A stretch of DNA of 34,064 nucleotides. It comes from Bryobacterales bacterium (lineage in GTDB: Bacteria; Acidobacteriota; Terriglobia; Bryobacterales; Bryobacteraceae). Made by a program: the position numbers and the translations under genes. Under the pieces are notes generated by a model that saw only the letters and a program-made list of their open reading frames with translations, ran no database searches and was not told the DNA's origin. Below, piece after piece: positions 7,524 to 15,491 of this stretch; position 1 is the stretch's first letter, and every line of letters starts with the position of its first letter. The stretch is from contig JAIXKK010000104.1 of NCBI GenBank assembly GCA_026954325.1, positions 1 through 34,064 of the forward strand, in the 5' to 3' direction.

Positions 7524-9971
7524 ATGAGTTCGGTCTGGCAAGATCTGGCCTACGGATGGCGCGGGATGCGCAGGCAACCCGCCTTTGCCGCCCTGGCAAT
7601 CTTGACTTTAGCGTTCGGTATTGGGGCGGCCACTTCCATTTTTAGCGTGATTTACGGTGTACTGCTGTACCCGTTTCCTTATAAGGATGCGGATCGTATT
7701 GTCCACGTGCAGGTTCGTGACCTCGCCCGCCCCTCGGACGACAACCGGATCTACCTCCAGACCGGAGAATTTCTGGACTATGCGGCTCGGGCTCATGTCT
7801 TCAGCGATGTAATCGGGGCGGCGTACGAGGATGTACTGTATTTTAACGGAACCGGAATGGAGCAGTTTGCGGGCGCCATTGTGACTCCGAACACGTTTCG
7901 TTTTCTGGGAGTTCCGCCGCTTTTGGGCCGCGGGCTGACAGAGGCGGACGCAAAGCCCGGCGCGTCGCCGGTGTTTGCCATGAGTTATGACACATGGAGC
8001 AAGAGGTTTGACAAGGACCCCTCCATTCTCGGAAGAACGTTCGTTCTAAATAGCGTGCCCGCAACGCTTGTCGGAATTATGTCCCGGCGCTTCAATGACC
8101 GGGCGGCTGACGTGTGGCGTACGGAGGCCCTCAGCCCGGCGGATCCACGCCTGACGCGGCGCTTCTGGCTGTTTCGAGCGAAACTGAAGCCTGGAGTCAG
8201 CGCGGGGCAGGCGGAGGCTGAATTGCAGGTTATCTCGCGCCCGGTGGCGCGGACGTATCCCGCCCTCTATCCGAAGAGTTTTTCGGTCCAGGTGGTCCGA
8301 CTGGCGGACGCAAGCGTTCGCCGGGCTCGGGTCAAGCTGTACCGGACCAAGATCTATACCATCGCGGGGGCGGTAGGCTTGTTGTTGTTGATTGCCTGCG
8401 GCAATGTCGCGAACATGCTGCTGGCGCGGGCAACCGCGCGGGAAAAGGAGATGGCGATCCGCTGCTCGGTGGGGGCCGGCCGGTGGCAAATTGTACGTCT
8501 GCTCCTGATCGAGAGCCTGCTGCTCGCCTTGGGCGGGACAGCGATTGGCGGCCTTTACGCCTTCGGGTGCATCGCCGCCATGGATGCGCTTCTTCCCCCG
8601 GGAGTCGTTCCGCGCGAAGCGGTAATTGAACTCAACCTGCCTGTCCTGCTGTTCAGCCTGGGCACGGCCATTGTGACCACGTTTCTGTTCGGTCTGGCGC
8701 CCGCCCTGCAAACGGCGCGGCGGGATTTCGTGGAGCCGCTGCGGGATTCCGGAAAAGGCATGAGCGGAGGATTTCGCCGCGCGCGGCTGCGGAACGCCCT
8801 GGTGGTGGCGGAGGTGGCTTTTTCGCTCGTGTTGCTGTCCACGGCCGGGCTGCTGATGCGAAGTTTCGTCGCGCTCGAGAGCATGAACCTTGGATTTAAT
8901 CCGGAAAATATCGTGGTGGCGCGTCTGCCTTTACCCCGCGGCGAATACCAGGAGGCCGGGAAGAAGACCAGATTCTTCCGAAGCGTGGTCGACCGCCTGC
9001 AGTCGCTGCCGGGCGTGGTGGCGGCCTCCGAGACCACGTCGATTCCCCTGTACGGGGGAATCGACACGGAAATCGACATTCCCGGCAGGACTCATAGCGA
9101 GAGCTGGCAGGCAATTCTGCAACTGTGCAGCGAAGGATACTTCCGGACGGTGGGATTACGGCTCTTGCGGGGACGGCTGCTGACGGAGTTAGACGTGAAC
9201 CAGGCGCGGCATGTAGCCGTGATCAATGAGACTTTTGTTTCGAAATATTTCGGAGGTGAGAATCCTATTGGGAGGCCCGTGCGGCTGACCAGGCTGCAGA
9301 CCGGTTTGGATGGGAGTGTCGACAATCCGGAATTCGAGGTGGTGGGCGTGGTGGCGGATGCGGTGAATCAGGGGGTGCAAGAACCCATTGCAAGCGAACT
9401 TTGGGTCCCATTCACGGTGACGGCGGCCTTCGAGCGCGGGGTTTTGGTGCGGACGGCGGGCAATCCTGCCGCGTTTGTCCGGACGCTGCGGAGTGAGGTT
9501 TGGGCGCTTGATCCGAATGTGGCGGTTACATTCGCCGGGCCGCTCACCGAATTCATGAAGAAATTCACATTCGCCGCGCCGCGTTTCACCTTGATTTTCC
9601 TGGTTGTCTTCGCGGTGATGGGGCTCGCGCTGGTGCTGATCGGGATCTACAGCACGCTCGCCTATACGATATCGCGGCAGACGCAGGAGATCGGCATCCG
9701 GATGGCGCTGGGAGCGCGGAATGCGGATGTTCTCAAAATGGTGTTTGGAATGGGAATGCGGTTGATTGGCTTGGGCATCGCCGCCGGACTGGTTATTTCG
9801 GCCGTGGTTCTGCGGGTGTTGCGCAGTGAACTGTGGAACCTGTCGCCATTCGACCCACTGACGATGGCGGCGGTGGTCTTGCTGGTGCTTGTGGCGGGGA
9901 TGGCGGCGTGCTGGATACCGGCGCGGAGGGCGGTCCGGGTTCATCCGATGGCGGCGCTGCGATATCAGTAG
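7524..9971 (+). CDS. Orphan ABC-type permease, duplicated FtsX/MacB family (ADOP-like)
   Basis: This is 815 residues from the ATG at 7524; the open frame extends upstream through the response regulator gene, but that part is not protein-like. It is a tandem duplication of a MacB periplasmic core plus an FtsX permease half. The N-terminal membrane segment (FAALAILTLAFGIGAAT) precedes a periplasmic core (~50-265) and a three-helix FtsX unit (~275-395) with the EMAIRCSVGAGR loop. A second core begins near 420 (LRNALVVAEVAFSLVLLST), and the last FtsX unit (~690-805) has the matching loop QEIGIRMALGARN. The size and layout fit the acidobacterial duplicated orphan permease family. No ATPase or membrane-fusion gene is adjacent. 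A TATTAT at 7505-7510 may be a -10 element giving a leader of only a few bases; there is no good Shine-Dalgarno. Confidence 0.9.
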   Translation: MSSVWQDLAYGWRGMRRQPAFAALAILTLAFGIGAATSIFSVIYGVLLYPFPYKDADRIVHVQVRDLARPSDDNRIYLQTGEFLDYAARAHVFSDVIGAAYEDVLYFNGTGMEQFAGAIVTPNTFRFLGVPPLLGRGLTEADAKPGASPVFAMSYDTWSKRFDKDPSILGRTFVLNSVPATLVGIMSRRFNDRAADVWRTEALSPADPRLTRRFWLFRAKLKPGVSAGQAEAELQVISRPVARTYPALYPKSFSVQVVRLADASVRRARVKLYRTKIYTIAGAVGLLLLIACGNVANMLLARATAREKEMAIRCSVGAGRWQIVRLLLIESLLLALGGTAIGGLYAFGCIAAMDALLPPGVVPREAVIELNLPVLLFSLGTAIVTTFLFGLAPALQTARRDFVEPLRDSGKGMSGGFRRARLRNALVVAEVAFSLVLLSTAGLLMRSFVALESMNLGFNPENIVVARLPLPRGEYQEAGKKTRFFRSVVDRLQSLPGVVAASETTSIPLYGGIDTEIDIPGRTHSESWQAILQLCSEGYFRTVGLRLLRGRLLTELDVNQARHVAVINETFVSKYFGGENPIGRPVRLTRLQTGLDGSVDNPEFEVVGVVADAVNQGVQEPIASELWVPFTVTAAFERGVLVRTAGNPAAFVRTLRSEVWALDPNVAVTFAGPLTEFMKKFTFAAPRFTLIFLVVFAVMGLALVLIGIYSTLAYTISRQTQEIGIRMALGARNADVLKMVFGMGMRLIGLGIAAGLVISAVVLRVLRSELWNLSPFDPLTMAAVVLLVLVAGMAACWIPARRAVRVHPMAALRYQ

Positions 9972-10007
9972 CCAGGGCCGCATGTTCTGGCCCAACCGGA
10001 ACGGAGG

Positions 10008-12026
10008 CTATCGCATCAGTCTCCAGATGTTGCTGTAATCGTCCGTCCAGGCGGGGACATCGGGCCGCGTCCAGGGCGGGATACCCTTGCCGAAGAATCC
10101 GCCGGGGCCGCTGGTGAGAAAAATACGGGCATCGCGGGAAAGCAGAACCCAGGTCGCGCGCCGGCGGTAGACGGCGGGGTCATCCCCCGTGTCGATCACG
10201 AGCCCGGCCAGCCCGAAATCCTTGGCCAGCGCGCCTGCCACGGGTACCAGGCGCAGCACCTTGCTCGAAGTATGGAATGCAAGCATGCCGCCCTGATTGA
10301 GATGGCGCAGGTAAAGCGTCATCGCCTCGCGCGTGAGCAAGTGGGCCGGAATGACGTCGCCCGAAAAGGCGTCGAGCACGAGCAGGTCGTAATGTTGCGG
10401 CTGCTCTCGCTCCAGCGCCAGCCGGGCGTCGCCCAGCACCACCTGCACGCGAGCCTCGCTGTCACTGAGGTACGAGAATGTGTTCGTCGCCAGCCGCACC
10501 ACCTGCGGATCGATCTCGTAGAAGCGGTAGACATCTCCCGGACGGCTGAACGCGGCCATGGTTCCGGTGCCCAATCCGATCACACCCACCCGCCGCGGGC
10601 GCGAATGCTCGACGGCCAACTGGATGCCGCTCCCTTTCGCGTAGTACATGGTGGGTTGACGCCGCAGCACGGGGTCCATCAGTTGTGAGCCGTGCTCGAT
10701 GATGCCGTGCGTGAGGACCAGCGCCTTCAGCTTCGGGTTCGCGGTATGCTCTTCGGTCACCCGTAGCGCTCCATAGAAATTCCGGACGAGCGCCACGCTA
10801 TCCACGGCGAGAGCGCCGGTATACATGACGGCGGCGTAGGCGACGGCCGCGAGGCAGGCGGCGGCGGGTATCGCGCGCCACCACGCCTGGCGGCGGAACT
10901 CGAGCGCCACGAGCAGCACCGCGCAGAGCGTAAGCGCCACCGCGAAGTCTCCCGCGACGGGAAGCGCGAGAGGAGCGGCGATGGTGACGAGAATTCCGCC
11001 AAGAGAGCCCCCGGCCGCCACGCAGAGATAAAAGCGGGTGAGGTGTTGTGGATCGGGACGCCGCAGAAAGACTTCTCCATGGCAATAGGAGCCCGCCAGA
11101 AAGACTCCGAGGCTGACGCACGCGGTTGCGGCCTTCGCATCGAAAGCCAGTGAGGGCCACTCGAGCAGCGCCGCCATTCCCAGAAGGCCGAGCATGGCGA
11201 GGGGTACGAACAGCCGTCTCCGGTACCACCCGCCGAAGCTCACGATGAAGCTCAGCAGGTAAAGGCTCAAGGGAAGCACCCAGATGAGAGGAACGGGAAT
11301 GATCTCCTCCGAGATGTGCTCGGTGGCCGCAAGCAGGAGAACGGAAGCGGCGGCGGGGGCGGCTATCCATACCGCGATGCGCGACGTGAATTCGCGGATA
11401 GGCGCCCTGCTGCCTCCATCAGGCTCCCATCTGCCCGGCCGCGCGAGAAAGACTGCCGCCACGAGGCCCGCATAGAGGAGGTAGCCGATGGACCACAGCC
11501 AGGCTTGCGCGCGCCGGCCGAGGTACGGCTCCACGAGCACGGGATACGTGAGCAGGCCAAGCAGGGATCCCGCGTTCGAGAGGGCATACCAGTGATAACG
11601 GCCCTCGCCCCCGCTCCATCCTCGCCAGACGGCCTGTAGAAGCGGGCTCGTGCTGGCCAGCAGCAGATATTGCAGCCCCACCGTGGTGGCGAGCACGAGC
11701 AGAATGTGGGAGACCGGCTCTTCCCCGCCCGCCGGCTTCCAGCGGGCGGCCGGGATGACCGGCAGCAGCAGCAGGCTTACACCGAGCAGGAGCACGTGGA
11801 TCTCGCGGCGCCGGAGGCGGTGGGCATAGAAATATCCGCCGAGAAGGACGGCCTGGAAGAACATCAGAGAAGCTGACCAGACGCCCGCGCCGCCTCCGAA
11901 CCACGGGAGGATGAACCTGGCGATCAGGGGTTGAATCTGAAAGAGGAGGAATGCGCCGAGAAATATGGCGGAGCCGAACAGCCAGGAGGGCGGGAGGGCG
12001 CCGTTCGAGTTGCGCGAATTGTCCAA
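10008..12026 (-). CDS. Membrane-anchored spermidine synthase-like protein (fused transporter/methyltransferase-fold)
   Basis: This is 672 residues, apparently from a TTG start (12024-12026); no ATG or GTG gives a sensible N-terminus and the binding site is weak. The first ~430 residues contain about a dozen hydrophobic helices, starting with WLFGSAIFLGAFLLFQIQPL, the signature opening of fused MFS/spermidine-synthase proteins. The C-terminal ~200 residues are a Rossmann methyltransferase-like fold: nucleotide loop VGVIGLGTGTMAAF, acidic ribose-binding YEIDP, VVLGDARLALE, and LLVLDAFSGDVIPAHL, where spermidine synthases carry their catalytic aspartate. It could transfer an aminopropyl group or be a divergent relative; substrates of this family are poorly known. 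It stands alone, facing the permease gene tail to tail with 36 bases between, and starts divergently from the YihY gene. Confidence 0.85.
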   Translation of the reverse strand: MDNSRNSNGALPPSWLFGSAIFLGAFLLFQIQPLIARFILPWFGGGAGVWSASLMFFQAVLLGGYFYAHRLRRREIHVLLLGVSLLLLPVIPAARWKPAGGEEPVSHILLVLATTVGLQYLLLASTSPLLQAVWRGWSGGEGRYHWYALSNAGSLLGLLTYPVLVEPYLGRRAQAWLWSIGYLLYAGLVAAVFLARPGRWEPDGGSRAPIREFTSRIAVWIAAPAAASVLLLAATEHISEEIIPVPLIWVLPLSLYLLSFIVSFGGWYRRRLFVPLAMLGLLGMAALLEWPSLAFDAKAATACVSLGVFLAGSYCHGEVFLRRPDPQHLTRFYLCVAAGGSLGGILVTIAAPLALPVAGDFAVALTLCAVLLVALEFRRQAWWRAIPAAACLAAVAYAAVMYTGALAVDSVALVRNFYGALRVTEEHTANPKLKALVLTHGIIEHGSQLMDPVLRRQPTMYYAKGSGIQLAVEHSRPRRVGVIGLGTGTMAAFSRPGDVYRFYEIDPQVVRLATNTFSYLSDSEARVQVVLGDARLALEREQPQHYDLLVLDAFSGDVIPAHLLTREAMTLYLRHLNQGGMLAFHTSSKVLRLVPVAGALAKDFGLAGLVIDTGDDPAVYRRRATWVLLSRDARIFLTSGPGGFFGKGIPPWTRPDVPAWTDDYSNIWRLMR

Positions 12027-12146
12027 CTCACACGATACCGTGATTTATCCTGAAAGCATGTATTCCTCGAGCGCGGCTTTCCTGCCCAAGACGGGCTCAC
12101 CCGGCATGAGCTACGATTCGAAGACTCCGGCCACTGATGGGAAACT

Positions 12147-13007
12147 GTGAGAAAGACCTACCTCAAGCGGCAGTTCGGCCCTACCGTCAGCTATTGGGCG
12201 CAGACGGAGGTGCATGTCTACGGGTTCTCGATCGCGGCCAACGTGTTGCTGTCGTTTTTTCCCTTTCTTATCGTGATGGTGAGCCTGTGCAAGTACGTGT
12301 TGCACTGGCCGGCGGCGGTGGACGCGCTGTATTTTGCGCTGCGGGATATTTTTCCCGGCCAGTTGAGTGAATTTCTTGTCCGCAACCTGGCGTTCGTCGT
12401 CGCCAAGCGGGGACCGTTTCAGTATATTTCGGTGCTTGTGCTCTTTTTTACGGCCAACGGGGTGTTCGAACCGCTCGAAGTGGCGCTGAACCGCATTTGG
12501 AACGTGAAGACGAACCGCAGTTTTCTGCGGAATCAGCTCGTGAGCCTGGGGCTGATCTTCGCGTGCGGATCGCTCATCCTTTTGTCTCTGATCCTGACGG
12601 CGGCGAACCGCCTGTTTCTGGCCAAGGCGCTGCCCCCGGACTGGGTGGCCACGTCGTGGATGGCGAGCGCGTTTTTCCGCATTTCAGCGCTTCCGGTGAC
12701 CATGTTCGTCCTGTTCCTGATCTACTGGCTGCTGCCGAATACCAAGATCTCACCGTCGCGAGTGCTGCCGGTTGCGATTCTTGTCGGGATCGCGATCGAG
12801 GTTCTGAAGTCGTTGACCGTGTTACTGTGGGAGCCGATCAACGATAAGTTTTACCTCGAATACGGCCCGTTCGAGTACTCGGCAATCATGGTGTCCTGGT
12901 CGTTTCTGGCTTCGATGCTGGTGCTGGCGGGGGCGGAATGGGCGGCGCGGCACGGCATCGAGGTGAAAGCGGAAGCGGAGCAGGCGGATACCTTGACGCA
13001 GCCTTAG
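12147..13007 (+). CDS. YihY/BrkB family inner-membrane protein
   Basis: This is 286 residues from a GTG at 12147. It has six hydrophobic segments: VYGFSIAANVLLSFFPFLIV, then around 95-110 (YISVLVLFFTANGVF), 130-150 (LVSLGLIFACGSLILLS), 180-200, 215-235 and a last one near 250-270 (SAIMVSWSFLASMLVLAGAE). The FTANGVFEPLEVALNRIWNV segment is the most diagnostic stretch of the YihY/BrkB family, formerly mis-assigned as ribonuclease BN. No catalytic motif is present. The family's molecular function is not established; transport or envelope roles have been suggested. The next gene begins 4 bases after its stop, so the two are almost certainly co-transcribed. Confidence 0.9.
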   Translation: MRKTYLKRQFGPTVSYWAQTEVHVYGFSIAANVLLSFFPFLIVMVSLCKYVLHWPAAVDALYFALRDIFPGQLSEFLVRNLAFVVAKRGPFQYISVLVLFFTANGVFEPLEVALNRIWNVKTNRSFLRNQLVSLGLIFACGSLILLSLILTAANRLFLAKALPPDWVATSWMASAFFRISALPVTMFVLFLIYWLLPNTKISPSRVLPVAILVGIAIEVLKSLTVLLWEPINDKFYLEYGPFEYSAIMVSWSFLASMLVLAGAEWAARHGIEVKAEAEQADTLTQP

Positions 13008-13011
13008 CGGA

Positions 13012-13581
13012 ATGTCCCAACTTCTCGATCCCTTCATTCCACGGCCGGACGTGCGTGACATACACGAGATTGTGGTGGCCGCGCCTGCGGAGTTCGTTTT
13101 CCGCACTGCTTGTAATTTCGACCTGGAGTCGCCGGTAATGGTCCGCGCCATCATCTGGCTGCGGGGAAGAATTTTGGGAGCGGCAGCGGGGAAGAAGAGA
13201 CGCCCGGCTGGAATTATCGAAGACACGCTGGCGATGGGTTGGGGAAAGCTGGCGGAAGACCCGGGACGGTATTACACCGCGGGAGCGGCCTGCCGGCCGT
13301 GGCGGGGGAACGTGGTCTTCTGCCCCATTCCGGCGGATCAGTTCGCGGCGTACCTGCAGGCGGACGAGGTGAAGATTGCCTGGACGTTAGAGGTGGAGGC
13401 TCTGGCTCCCACAAAGACCCGGCTGACGGTCGAGACGCGCGCGGCGGCGACGGATGCGCCGGCCCGGCGAAAGTTCCGGCGGTACTGGCGATGGGCTTCC
13501 CTGGGCATCCGCCTTATCCGGCGCTTGCTGCTTTCGGCGGTGAGGCGGGAGGCGGAGCGGGCATGGAACCGGCATGCTTGA
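13012..13581 (+). CDS. Small SRPBCC/START-like protein of unknown function
   Basis: This is a 189-residue soluble protein starting 4 bases after the YihY gene. The pattern (HEIVVAAPAEFVFRTACNFD near residues 19-38, a central beta-rich stretch with VVFCPIPADQF and VKIAWTLEVEAL, then RLTVETRAAATD followed by a basic C-terminal helix RKFRRYWRWASLGIRLIRR) resembles helix-grip SRPBCC/DUF2867-like proteins, where a beta-sheet wraps a hydrophobic ligand pocket. I base this on fold-like motifs only, not on any catalytic residue. No signal peptide is seen. The very basic, tryptophan-rich tail could contact membrane phospholipid, in keeping with its membrane-protein neighbour, but that is inference. 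It ends 8 bases before the convergent caspase-like gene. Confidence 0.7.
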   Translation: MSQLLDPFIPRPDVRDIHEIVVAAPAEFVFRTACNFDLESPVMVRAIIWLRGRILGAAAGKKRRPAGIIEDTLAMGWGKLAEDPGRYYTAGAACRPWRGNVVFCPIPADQFAAYLQADEVKIAWTLEVEALAPTKTRLTVETRAAATDAPARRKFRRYWRWASLGIRLIRRLLLSAVRREAERAWNRHA

Positions 13582-13589
13582 GGCGCCGG

Positions 13590-15320
13590 CTATTTACGCG
13601 CCAGGCTGCGCTTGACGATGCCGGGCTGCAAGCGCTCGGCGCGGTCGAGGTCGGCCTGAGCGCTGATCTCATCGCCGGCATTGATCTTCAGCGTCGCGCG
13701 ATAGAGAAAGGGCGTGACATTGCCGGGAGCGAGGAACGCCGCGCGGTCGAGGTCGCGCAAGGCATCCTGCATGCGGCGGAGTTGCATGAGGACAAAGCCT
13801 CGGTTGGTGTAACCCGAAGACATGTCGGGGGCGAGTTCCACCGCGAGGTCCAGGTCCGCGAGCGCTTTGTCGAACTGGCCGAGCATGATGTAAGACATGC
13901 CGCGGTTGTTGTGGGCGCGGGCGTCGCGTGAATCGAGCGCGAGAGCGTCGTTGCAGAATTTCAGAGCCTGCGCCGGCTGTCCCTTGCTGTTGTGGACGTT
14001 GCACGCGTTGACGCGCGCCGCCACTGTGGAAGGGCTCAGTTGAATCGCCTGCTGGTAGTCGGCGAGAGCAAGGTCGAGTTCACCGAGGTTTTCAAGCAGG
14101 AGGCCGCGCTCATTGAAGGCTTGCCACCAGGGATGGACCTGAATGCCCGAACTGAGGACACGGAAGGCGTCGTCATTGCGGCCCAGGGCGCGGTACACCT
14201 GCCCGGCGGCGGTGAGACAGAAGCCGCTCTGGGGATCTTTGGCGAGGGCGGCTTCCACATCTTGCACGGCTTTCGGCAACTCGTTCGAGGCGGCCAGCAG
14301 GCGCGCGCGGCTGCAAAGGGCGAGCACGTAATCGGGCTTGACCGCGATGGCCTCGGAATACGCGGCGGCGGCGGCGGGTCTGTCGCCCGCGTCCTCTTTC
14401 GCCGCGGCTTCCCGGAAGAATTTTTCGGCGGCCTTGGGAATTCCTTTTTCGGGACGCGCGGTGAAGGTAGTCTCCTGGTAGGGCCTGCCCTCTCTTGCCG
14501 CCAGCAGGCGCCGGGCTTGAAACGCGTGCAACCCTTTGGGGTGCTGCTTGAGGAAGGCGCGCGGGGGCTCCGCGCCGCTGCTCTGTTGAACCTCCAGCCA
14601 GGCCTTGTGCCCGGCGGCCGCTTCGGAATCGGAAAGAGCCGCCTGCTTTGGCCCGTCGAAGTGGAAATCTTCCGTGAGTGAATCGCCTGCCCAAGGCGTC
14701 TGCTTCGCCGCCGGGTCGCGCATGGTCTGATGGCGAGCTTCGAGATATGCCTCCTCGAGGCTCGAATGCGTGCCGAGAGCAGCAAGCAACTTCGTGGTGA
14801 ACGGTGAATTCGGACCCTTCCAGGCTGTCTCGCCGCACTCGGTTTGGGAAGCGGCGAAGGCGAGAAACGTGCCTGCGGCGCCGTAAAGGTTGGTGAGGTA
14901 GACCGATTGTCCGCTCTTCACGAATCCCCCCTCGATGAACAGGATGCGGGTGGCGGCGCCGCCGGCTTCCAGGATGTGTATCAACTCCGTCAGTGGGACC
15001 GCGGATTTCTGGTCGGGCTTCCCGCCGGAGTAATCCGCGGGCAGCAACTGAACGTCGCTGCCGTAATCGGCGCTCTTGCCCGAGTAGTAGAACAGAACAG
15101 TCCCTGTCTGTTTAGCGAGGGCGGCCACGGTGGAACGCAGATCTTCGGCATTGGGGTTTTCGCGGGCGTCCACGGTGAAGTGGAACTGCTCGAGCCTGGC
15201 CCGCATGGCTTGGGAATCGGACTTCGAGAAGGGATGGTTGGTGTTCGAGATGAGCAGTGCATGCCGGGGCTCGGCCGCGGCGGCCAACGCCAGCAGCGGC
15301 CATCCTATGAGTGGCAGCAT
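13590..15320 (-). CDS. Secreted degenerate caspase-like (C14 fold) protein with TPR repeats
   Basis: This is 576 residues with a short signal peptide (LPLIGWPLLALAAAAEPRHA). Residues 19-205 follow the caspase/peptidase C14 order: RHALLISNTNHP (beta-1), DLRSTVAALA, TVLFYYSGKSADYGSDVQLL, then TRILFIEGGF and FLAFAASQTECGETA. In active relatives the strand reads YYSGHG and the cysteine strand ends D-A/T-C. Here the histidine position is K82 and the cysteine position is G132 (E-G-G), so both catalytic residues are missing and the domain should be inactive. From about 290 to 570 there are roughly eight TPR units (for example NNRGMSYIMLGQFDKALADL). It could be a binding or scaffold protein. The assignment to the C14 fold is by motif order and should be tested structurally. 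Confidence 0.8.
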   Translation of the reverse strand: MLPLIGWPLLALAAAAEPRHALLISNTNHPFSKSDSQAMRARLEQFHFTVDARENPNAEDLRSTVAALAKQTGTVLFYYSGKSADYGSDVQLLPADYSGGKPDQKSAVPLTELIHILEAGGAATRILFIEGGFVKSGQSVYLTNLYGAAGTFLAFAASQTECGETAWKGPNSPFTTKLLAALGTHSSLEEAYLEARHQTMRDPAAKQTPWAGDSLTEDFHFDGPKQAALSDSEAAAGHKAWLEVQQSSGAEPPRAFLKQHPKGLHAFQARRLLAAREGRPYQETTFTARPEKGIPKAAEKFFREAAAKEDAGDRPAAAAAYSEAIAVKPDYVLALCSRARLLAASNELPKAVQDVEAALAKDPQSGFCLTAAGQVYRALGRNDDAFRVLSSGIQVHPWWQAFNERGLLLENLGELDLALADYQQAIQLSPSTVAARVNACNVHNSKGQPAQALKFCNDALALDSRDARAHNNRGMSYIMLGQFDKALADLDLAVELAPDMSSGYTNRGFVLMQLRRMQDALRDLDRAAFLAPGNVTPFLYRATLKINAGDEISAQADLDRAERLQPGIVKRSLARK

Positions 15321-15421
15321 GGCCTGAGTGTGTCATGACAGCCGCTTCACAAAAATAGAGGGAACGCCGTATTCGGAGATTCCAATCGCTTTGGCCCATG
15401 CTTAGCCACGGCGCCAAGACG

Positions 15422-15435
15422 GGAACCAAGGTTCC
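15422..15435. repeat. Short inverted repeat upstream of the oxidoreductase operon
   Basis: GGAACC and GGTTCC are separated by AA, a 6-bp inverted repeat about 57 bases before the first operon gene. It lies in the 171-base divergent spacer and might be an operator. A weak promoter-like pair follows (TTGCAC at 15452-15457, GATAGA at 15474-15479, spacer 16), which would place the start only a few bases before the ATG at 15492, where there is no Shine-Dalgarno. All of this is weak pattern evidence. Confidence 0.25.
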
Positions 15436-15491
15436 ACATACGCCCACCCCATTGCACGTCCAATTTGGGGTTCGATAGACTCAAAGCAGCC

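Noticed and set aside
9972..10007. A terminator between the convergent permease and spermidine-synthase-like genes
   Set aside because: Only a 5-bp GGGCC/GGCCC repeat is present with no T tract on either strand; too weak to report.
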